A stretch of DNA of 10,622 bases from Vulcanimicrobiota bacterium (GTDB lineage: Bacteria > Vulcanimicrobiota > Vulcanimicrobiia > Vulcanimicrobiales > Vulcanimicrobiaceae): positions 1-10,622 of the forward strand of contig JABCZE010000028.1 of NCBI GenBank assembly GCA_013289785.1, given 5' to 3'. The translations under genes and the position numbers were made by a program. Each line of letters begins with the position of its first letter. Position 1 is the first letter of the stretch. The notes beneath the pieces were generated by a model. That model did no database searches and was not told the origin of the DNA. It saw only the letters and a program-made list of their open reading frames with translations. This document shows positions 1-5,667 of this stretch, piece after piece.

Positions 1-70
1 CCGTTGGCGATCCGGCGCCGAAGTGACGCGGTCGCCGGCGCGCTCGCAGCAGCGCGTCGCGGATGGTCAC
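1..70 (-). CDS. Start of a gene after moxR, probably a DUF58 protein (partial)
   Basis: Only the first 23 codons are in the window; the gene runs off the left edge. I chose the GTG at 70-68 because it forms a GTGA 4-base overlap with the moxR stop, the same junction used twice more in this operon. The visible peptide starts MTIRDALLRARRRPRHFGAG and is short and very basic. DUF58 proteins carry an Arg-rich, Gly/Ser-containing stretch just before the conserved G-x-G-x-E-F region, and a DUF58 gene usually follows a MoxR gene. The assignment therefore rests mainly on position and is an inference. There is too little sequence to confirm any domain, and another MoxR-associated gene is possible. Confidence 0.45.
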   Translation of the reverse strand, partial: MTIRDALLRARRRPRHFGAGSPT

Positions 71-1041
71 GGCGCGGGGATGGCGGCGATCATCGCGTCG
101 ATGACGGCATCGGCGCTCACGTTCTCGGTCGCGAGGCGATAGTTGAAGCCGATGCGATGGCGCAGTGCCGATGCGGCGACCGCTCTGACGTCGTCGGGCA
201 GGGCGAAATCCCGCCCGACCAAGAGCGCGCGCCCGCGTGCCAAAAAGGCCAGCGCGAGCGTCGCTCGTGGGCTCGCGCCATAGTCGATCAGCTCCGCGGC
301 CTTCAAGCTGGCACCGCCGGCGGATTTCACGCTGACGCTCTGAGCGGCGCGGGTAATCGCGACGAGATCCACGATATAGCGCTTGAGTTTTTCGTCCACG
401 TGTACCGCGTGCGCCGCAGCGCGCCACGCGCGCACGTCCTCGAGCGTCGCAACGCAACGGACCGGCTGGGTATCGGCCATCGCGAAGCGGTCGAGAATCT
501 GCAGCTCTTCTTCACGCGTCGGATAGCCGACGTTGATCTTCATGAGGAAACGGTCCATCTGCGCGATCGGTAGCGCGTAGGTACCCTCGGAGTCGAGCGG
601 ATTCATCGTCGCCATGACGACGAACGGATCGGGAAGCGCGTGCGATTCCGGGCCAATGGTGACTTGACGCTCCTGCATCGCTTCGAGCAATGCGGACTGC
701 ACCTTGGCCGGCGCGCGATTGATCTCGTCGGCAAGCACGACGTTGGCAAAGATGGGACCGAGCACCGTCGCAAAGCTGCTCTCCCGTTGATCGAAGATTC
801 GCGTTCCCACGATATCGCTGGGCAGGAGGTCCGGAGTAAACTGAATTCGCTTGAAGTCACCCTCCAGCGCGGCGGCCAGCGAGCGGCACGCCAGCGTTTT
901 TGCCAGTCCGGGCGGCCCTTCGAGCAGCACGTGCCCGTTGCAGAGCAACGCCAACAGCAGCGACTCGAGGACGTTTTCTTGCCCGACGATGGTCTTGGCG
1001 AGCGCGTCGTGCAGATCGCCGGGTTGGCGGTCGATCGTCAC
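67..1041 (-). CDS. MoxR-family AAA+ ATPase
   Basis: A 324-residue cytoplasmic AAA+ ATPase of the MoxR family. These are thought to act as chaperones that remodel or activate partner proteins, often together with VWA or DUF58 proteins and membrane-bound Bat proteins. Visible motifs: Walker A GPPGLAKT (42-49), Walker B VVLADEINRAP (101-111), sensor-1 region MATMNP (143-148), arginine-finger segment AQMDRF (160-165), and a C-terminal lid with GASPRA. The length matches the family. The start is a GTG at 1041 that overlaps the stop of the BatD-like gene by 4 bases (GTGA). Its own TGA overlaps the next gene start in the same way, which suggests translational coupling and fixed stoichiometry. No strong Shine-Dalgarno site precedes it. 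The family call is firm; the client is unknown. Confidence 0.93.
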   Translation of the reverse strand: MTIDRQPGDLHDALAKTIVGQENVLESLLLALLCNGHVLLEGPPGLAKTLACRSLAAALEGDFKRIQFTPDLLPSDIVGTRIFDQRESSFATVLGPIFANVVLADEINRAPAKVQSALLEAMQERQVTIGPESHALPDPFVVMATMNPLDSEGTYALPIAQMDRFLMKINVGYPTREEELQILDRFAMADTQPVRCVATLEDVRAWRAAAHAVHVDEKLKRYIVDLVAITRAAQSVSVKSAGGASLKAAELIDYGASPRATLALAFLARGRALLVGRDFALPDDVRAVAASALRHRIGFNYRLATENVSADAVIDAMIAAIPAP

Positions 1042-1952
1042 GTCAGCGACGCCGAATAGCGTTCGAGCGCGGCGCAGGCGTCGTCAATCGCGCGGGGCAG
1101 ATCTTCATCGTACGTGAAGGCGCTGCGCTCGAGGGCAACGAGCAGGTCGCGCAGAGTACCTTCACCACAGCCGGGCCGGCGGAGCACATCGGCGAGCGTT
1201 TCGCCTTCAGGCGCACCGATAACCCGCCAGATCGCGGCGCGAACGCGGACAGCGGCCGATCGCGTCCGTTCGGCGCGAAGGACCAGAAGCGCATCCTCGA
1301 TCTGCCGCCGCCGCCGCTCCGCTTCGCTGAGAAGTGGTGCTTGGAGAACCGGTGCCTGCTGGTACGAAACCGGCACGGCAGGTGGTGCGGCAACCGGTGT
1401 GCGCCGGCGGAGGAGGAAGAGGGTTAAGACCACGGCCCCAACCACTAGCGCGAGCCAAAGAAGCGCCGCAAAGATCCGGGCGACGTGCGCGAACAGCCCG
1501 ACGGCCACGCCGTTGGCAATGCGCGCCGCCGACGAATGCACCGAGAGCGGCAGGTCGTTAGTAAACCACTGCTTCGGTTTGCCGTCGCGCGCGTCGATCG
1601 CTTGAAGCGTTGCGGGCGCAATCACGATCCGGCCGTCGGCATGGGCGACGACGGTTACGACCTCCTGGTACCGCGTTCCACTCGGATCGCTGACCGTTTT
1701 GCGTTCGTCGCCGAGCAGCTCGAGCTGCGCGAGCATCGGAAGCTGCAGATTGTTGATTTCGCTGACGTTTTCGCGAACGCGCAGCGTTACGATCACGTGG
1801 AAAGGCACCTCGACCTGCGGCTGCGTCGTGTCGGCCGAGAGCGCGAACGATTCGACGGTTAAGCGCTGAAGCGTCTGCGCCTGCGCGGTTCCCGTAGCGG
1901 CGAACCATGCGGCGGCGACGAGAATCAGCGGCGCGGTAAGTTTTCGAGCCAT
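1038..1952 (-). CDS. BatD-like exported, membrane-anchored protein of a MoxR cassette
   Basis: A 304-residue protein with a clear layout: a signal peptide (residues 1-26, hydrophobic core, AQA before the likely cut), an extracytoplasmic beta-rich domain (about 27-145), one transmembrane helix (about 157-182), an RRR stop-transfer run, a Pro/Ala-rich linker, and a charged helical cytoplasmic tail (about 208-304). This resembles BatD and related proteins encoded beside MoxR and DUF58 genes, where the outer domain is thought to bind cell-envelope partners and the tail to contact the cytoplasmic machinery. It is shorter than typical BatD, with only one outer domain, so I call it BatD-like. The ATG at 1952 lies inside the carA 3' end (28-base overlap). 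The stop overlaps the moxR GTG by 4 bases. The topology is well supported; the family name is an inference from topology and neighbours. Confidence 0.65.
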   Translation of the reverse strand: MARKLTAPLILVAAAWFAATGTAQAQTLQRLTVESFALSADTTQPQVEVPFHVIVTLRVRENVSEINNLQLPMLAQLELLGDERKTVSDPSGTRYQEVVTVVAHADGRIVIAPATLQAIDARDGKPKQWFTNDLPLSVHSSAARIANGVAVGLFAHVARIFAALLWLALVVGAVVLTLFLLRRRTPVAAPPAVPVSYQQAPVLQAPLLSEAERRRRQIEDALLVLRAERTRSAAVRVRAAIWRVIGAPEGETLADVLRRPGCGEGTLRDLLVALERSAFTYDEDLPRAIDDACAALERYSASLT

Positions 1953-3016
1953 TGCGCAAAGAGATAACGTGCGTCGAAAGGCCCGGGAGAGGCCTCAGGA
2001 TGAAACTGCACCGCCTCGACGGGCAGCGTCCGGTGGCGGAACCCCTCGTTGGTACCGTCGTTGAGATTGGTCATCGTTGCTTCCAGTTCGTCGGGCAACG
2101 AGCGCGCGTCAACGGCATAACCGTGATTGTGCGCGGTCACGATCACGGTGCCTGCTCGCAGCTGCATCACCGGTTGATTCCCTCCCCGGTGACCGTACGG
2201 CAACTTATAGGTTTTGGCGCCGCATGCGATGGCGAGAAGCTGGTGGCCGAGGCAAACACCGAAGAGCGGTTTTCGTCCAATCAGCCGGCGAAGCTCCTCG
2301 ATCGTCCCCTCCAAATCGGTGGGGTCGCCGGGTCCGGGCGAGATAACGACGGCATCGGGATCGTAGGCCAGTACTTCTTCGGCGGTTACGTTGTACGGAA
2401 CGACGGTCAGCTGCGCGCCCAGTTCTTGCAGTTGCGTAAGAATGGCGCGCTTTACGCCGCAGTCGATCAGCACGATGCGAACGTTCTTCCCCGATCCTTC
2501 CGAGAAGACTTCTTGCGTCGCCACGCTGGGTACCAGCGCCTTCGTATTTGCGCTCCGCACGAACTCGGCAAGGTTGCGTTCGGCATGCTCGAGCGCGGCT
2601 TCGCCGGTGGCCAGCGCGGCCCAAATCGTTCCATGCTCGCGCAGCGCAATCGTGATCGCGCGGGTATCCGCGCCGATCAGTGCCGGCACGCCGCACTCGT
2701 CGAGCCACGACGGGAGGCTTTGCTTTGAGCGATAGTGCGACGGATGATGTGCGATCTGCTTGATCACGGTTCCGGCGGCGCACGGACGCCGGTACTGGGC
2801 CGCCGTGCCGGATATCCCGTAGTTGCCGATCATCGGATAGGTAAACGTCAATATTTGTCCCGCGTATGAAGGATCGGTCAGCGCCTCTTCGTAGCCGGTC
2901 ATGCCGGTAAAAAAGACCGCCTCACCCAGCGCGGTTCCTTCCACGCCGAGTGCATTACCGTCGAAGCGGCTGCCGTCAGCCAAAAATAATGCAGCCGGAG
3001 TCGTTGACGCCGTCAC
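1925..3016 (-). CDS. carA: Carbamoyl-phosphate synthase, small (glutaminase) subunit
   Basis: CarA hydrolyses glutamine and channels ammonia to CarB, which makes carbamoyl phosphate for pyrimidines and arginine. The 363-residue product has the N-terminal CPSase small-subunit domain (FFTGMTGYEEALTDPSY, 35-51; TFTYPMIGNYGI, 57-68). It also has a class I glutamine amidotransferase domain with ISPGPGDP (225-232), nucleophile GVCLGHQ (Cys255) and the His339/Glu341 pair in FHPEASPGP. The ORF extends upstream to 3079, but I place the start at GTG 3016. There it forms a GTGA overlap with the pyrC stop, and the product begins just before the conserved LFLADGSRFDG segment. The extra 21 residues of the longer form are Arg-rich and read across pyrC. 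carB does not follow: the next gene is BatD-like and overlaps carA by 28 bases. Confidence 0.95.
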   Translation of the reverse strand: MTASTTPAALFLADGSRFDGNALGVEGTALGEAVFFTGMTGYEEALTDPSYAGQILTFTYPMIGNYGISGTAAQYRRPCAAGTVIKQIAHHPSHYRSKQSLPSWLDECGVPALIGADTRAITIALREHGTIWAALATGEAALEHAERNLAEFVRSANTKALVPSVATQEVFSEGSGKNVRIVLIDCGVKRAILTQLQELGAQLTVVPYNVTAEEVLAYDPDAVVISPGPGDPTDLEGTIEELRRLIGRKPLFGVCLGHQLLAIACGAKTYKLPYGHRGGNQPVMQLRAGTVIVTAHNHGYAVDARSLPDELEATMTNLNDGTNEGFRHRTLPVEAVQFHPEASPGPFDARYLFAQWLENLPRR

Positions 3017-4212
3017 GCGACCAGCTCGGGTGCGCGATAGCGCAGCTCTCCGCCGACGATCGTCGCGAGCACTTTGCACGGCAAGCGGCGTCCCGCAAAG
3101 GGCGTGGATTTACCTTTCGATGCAAACGTCGCCGGATCGACGACCCACGAGCGCTGGGCAAAGATCGTGACGTCGGCCGCCGCTCCCGGCCGCAGCGTTC
3201 CACCGGCGATCCCGAGGATTCGCGCGGGATTCACCGAGAGCAGTTCGACGAAGTGCGTCAGCGGTAGCCCCGGCAGTGCGTCGGCGTAAGCGCCCACGGC
3301 GATCTCCAATCCGGTAAACCCCGGAGCCGGACTGGCGGCGTCGTTCTTCTCCGCCTCCGTATGCGGGGCGTGGTCGGTCGCGAGGGCATCGATCGTTCCG
3401 TCGCGCACGCCTTGGCACAGCGCGGTCCGGTCTTCCTCCCAACGCAGCGGTGGATTGACGCGCGCGGGAGGCCCGATCTCGCTCGCATCCACAGCCGTAA
3501 ACGTGAGATGGTGAGGCGTCGCCTCGCACGTCACCTGCGCACCATTGGCGCGCGCCCCCCGCACCAGTTCCAATGCCTCGCGCGTCGAGAGGTGCGCGAT
3601 GTGCCAGCGCTTCCCGGTTTCCGCGGCCATTAGGAGATCTCGTGCAACGATGAGATCCTCGGGTTCGCAGTGCGAGATAAAAACGCCGCGAACGTCACGC
3701 GCGCGCAAGGCGGCATCGCGCAGCACCCGCGCGTCCGCCACCGTATCGCCGTCGTCGGAAAAGCCGACGGCGCCGGCTTCCGCCAGCGCCGCAAAGTCGC
3801 ATGGCTCGCGGCCCTTCCGCCCCAGCGTGATCGCGCCGATCGGGTAGACTCGGCAACGCCCAAAACGTTGGGCGTGCTCGCGAAGCCATTGCAAGCTCGC
3901 TGTGGAATCCAGCGCCGGGTTGGTGTTCGGCATGCATGCCACGCTGCTAAACCCACCCCGGACGGCGGCCTCCGTTCCGGTGGCCAGCGTCTCTTTTTGC
4001 GGAAAACCGGGTTCGCGTAAGTGCACGTGCATGTCGATAAAACCCGGCGCGACGACCGCACCCGCGGCGTCGAGCACGCTTTCGCCGTCATCAGATTCGA
4101 GGTGCTCGCCGATCTCGGCGACGATGCCGTTTCGGATTCGCACGTCCCGGACGGCATCGAGCGACGCGACGGGGTCGACGACTCTGCCGCCCGTGATGAG
4201 AAGAGCCGTCAT
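3013..4212 (-). CDS. pyrC: Dihydroorotase, class I
   Basis: A zinc amidohydrolase that closes N-carbamoyl-aspartate to dihydroorotate, the third step of pyrimidine synthesis. The 399-residue product shows the metal-binding DMHVHLREPG (60-69), CMPNTNP (93-99), FSDDG (151-155), SHCE (180-183), HIAHLST (204-210), TPHH (232-235) and the ATDHAPH motif (278-284) with the catalytic Asp. The type I motif set is complete. It is somewhat shorter than the usual ~425 residues: between HCE and the helix LIVARDLLMAAETG only PEDL remains, where relatives known to me carry some 25-30 more residues. The start is ATG 4212, 8 bases after the pyrB stop. A GAGGAG at 4233-4228, inside the pyrB end, is 15 bases away, a long spacing for a ribosome site. 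It overlaps carA by 4 bases. Confidence 0.95.
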   Translation of the reverse strand: MTALLITGGRVVDPVASLDAVRDVRIRNGIVAEIGEHLESDDGESVLDAAGAVVAPGFIDMHVHLREPGFPQKETLATGTEAAVRGGFSSVACMPNTNPALDSTASLQWLREHAQRFGRCRVYPIGAITLGRKGREPCDFAALAEAGAVGFSDDGDTVADARVLRDAALRARDVRGVFISHCEPEDLIVARDLLMAAETGKRWHIAHLSTREALELVRGARANGAQVTCEATPHHLTFTAVDASEIGPPARVNPPLRWEEDRTALCQGVRDGTIDALATDHAPHTEAEKNDAASPAPGFTGLEIAVGAYADALPGLPLTHFVELLSVNPARILGIAGGTLRPGAAADVTIFAQRSWVVDPATFASKGKSTPFAGRRLPCKVLATIVGGELRYRAPELVA

Positions 4213-4220
4213 GAAGGCGC

Positions 4221-5129
4221 TTACAAACTCCTCGCGTTAACGAGTAGGTCGAGGACGGCCATGCGAATGGCGACGCCGTGGTGCACCTGGCGCGCGTAGC
4301 GCCAGCCCGCAAAGTCCAGGACGGAATCGTCGAGCTCCATTCCGCGATTGTAAGGGCCCGGATGCATGACGATGGCCTCTTTACGTAATAACCGCAGCCG
4401 GCGATGATCGAGGCGATAGGCTGCGACGTACTCTTGATCGGAGATCGGCATCTCGACGAAGCGCTCGCGCTGAATTCGCAGCAACACGACCGCGTCGACC
4501 TCTGGCAAGATCGCGTCGAAGTCGCGCTCGACGCGAACTCCGTCGCCGGCATAGCTGCCCGGCAAAAAGGCCTCCGGCCCGACCAGTACGACCGTGGCCC
4601 CGAGCCGCGAAAGGCCGCGCATTGCCGAATGCGCGACGCGGCTGTGAAGAACGTCGCCGACAATCGCAACCGCGCGCCCTTTGAGCTCGCCGAACTCCTC
4701 GATGAGCGTGTAGATATCGAGCAGTGCCTGCGTCGGGTGCGCGTGCACGCCGTCGCCGGCGTTGACGACGTGGCCATCGAAACGCAGAGCGAATCGCTGC
4801 GGAAAACCGGCTTCCGGATGACGCACGACCAAGACCGAAATCCCCATCGCACCCAGCGTCATCGCGGTATCTTCGAGCGTTTCACCCTTGCTGCTCAGGC
4901 TCAGATTGCGCGGCGCGAGGTTGACGACGTCGGCCCCCAGTCGCAGTTCGGCCATGTTGAAGGAGGTGAACGTCCGAGTGCTGTCCTCAAAGAACATGTT
5001 GACGCAGGTTTTGCCCGCCAGCCGGCGTCCCGGTGCGGTTGCCTCGAACTTCGCCGTCTGCTCGAAGATCGCGGCGATCTCCTCGCCCGTCAGATCGTCC
5101 AGATCGATCAGGCTACGGCGGATCCGCAT
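4221..5129 (-). CDS. pyrB: Aspartate carbamoyltransferase, catalytic chain
   Basis: Joins carbamoyl phosphate and aspartate to give N-carbamoyl-aspartate, the committed step of pyrimidine synthesis. The 302-residue product matches the catalytic chain length. Visible active-site elements: FFEDSTRT (46-53, carbamoyl phosphate binding), the SSKGET loop with Lys81, Arg103 in VRHPEAG, HPTQALLD (131-138), SRVAHS with Arg164, LLRIQRER with Arg218, and HPGPYNRG (256-263). One oddity is F54 after STRT, where most homologues have Arg (STRTR). The known phosphate ligands are all kept. The ATG at 5129 has an AGGA at 5140-5137, 7 bases upstream, and lies inside pyrR (17-base overlap). No pyrI regulatory chain is in the window, so allosteric control of the E. 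coli type is not indicated locally. Confidence 0.95.
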   Translation of the reverse strand: MRIRRSLIDLDDLTGEEIAAIFEQTAKFEATAPGRRLAGKTCVNMFFEDSTRTFTSFNMAELRLGADVVNLAPRNLSLSSKGETLEDTAMTLGAMGISVLVVRHPEAGFPQRFALRFDGHVVNAGDGVHAHPTQALLDIYTLIEEFGELKGRAVAIVGDVLHSRVAHSAMRGLSRLGATVVLVGPEAFLPGSYAGDGVRVERDFDAILPEVDAVVLLRIQRERFVEMPISDQEYVAAYRLDHRRLRLLRKEAIVMHPGPYNRGMELDDSVLDFAGWRYARQVHHGVAIRMAVLDLLVNARSL

Positions 5130-5667
5130 CGGCGTGTCCTAATATCGTCACCTCGTCGGAAGTGCTGGCTTGGGGAGAGAGTGCGACCTTCACTCGTTGA
5201 TTCGGCGCCGTCGGCGTAAAGCGGCCAACGTAGTCGGGTTGAATCGGCAGTTCGCGCAAGCCGCGGTCCACCAGAACGCAAAGCCTGATCGCCGCCGGGC
5301 GCCCGAGATCGGTTACGGCATCGAGTGCCGAACGAATCGTTCGGCCTGTGTATAAAACGTCGTCGACGACGATCACCATCCGGCCGGAGACGTCGACGGG
5401 AATTTGCGACTCAGGCAGTTCGTGCATCACGCGGTCGTCGCGATAGAGATTGATGTTAAGAAAGCCCAGTGCGGGCTTGCGCCCGCTGATGCGCTCGATC
5501 TCGGCCGCCAGCCGTATCGCCAGCGCCTCGCCGCCGCGGCGCACGCCCAAAATCACGAGTCCCTCTTGGGCTTCGTTGGGCTCGACGATCTCGTGGGCGA
5601 GCCGGGCGATGATTCTGGCGATCTCATCGCTGCCTGCCAAAACGCCGTGCGCTGCCGTCGCCGTCAT
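5113..5667 (-). CDS. pyrR: PyrR, pyrimidine operon regulator / uracil phosphoribosyltransferase
   Basis: PyrR senses UMP/UTP and, in characterised bacteria, binds pyr leader RNA to cause attenuation or block translation; many also have uracil phosphoribosyltransferase activity. The 184-residue product shows the type I PRTase fold: LVILGVRRGGEALA (37-50), FLNINLYRDD (69-78), the PRPP loop VVDDVLYTGRT (100-110), and the PyrR-typical LVDRGLRELPIQPDYVGR (132-149). The ATG at 5667 forms an ATGA overlap with the valS stop and has a good Shine-Dalgarno (AAGGAA, 5678-5673) inside the last valS codons, so the start is well fixed. It is the first pyr gene of the cluster. I saw no PyrR-binding stem-loop consensus on this strand, and there is no room for a leader between valS and pyrR. 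Confidence 0.95.
   Translation of the reverse strand: MTATAAHGVLAGSDEIARIIARLAHEIVEPNEAQEGLVILGVRRGGEALAIRLAAEIERISGRKPALGFLNINLYRDDRVMHELPESQIPVDVSGRMVIVVDDVLYTGRTIRSALDAVTDLGRPAAIRLCVLVDRGLRELPIQPDYVGRFTPTAPNQRVKVALSPQASTSDEVTILGHADADPP

Noticed and set aside
3017..3079. Longer carA start at 3079
   Set aside because: The added residues are an Arg-rich shadow of pyrC, and the GTGA junction at 3016 matches the operon's other overlaps and the CarA family start.
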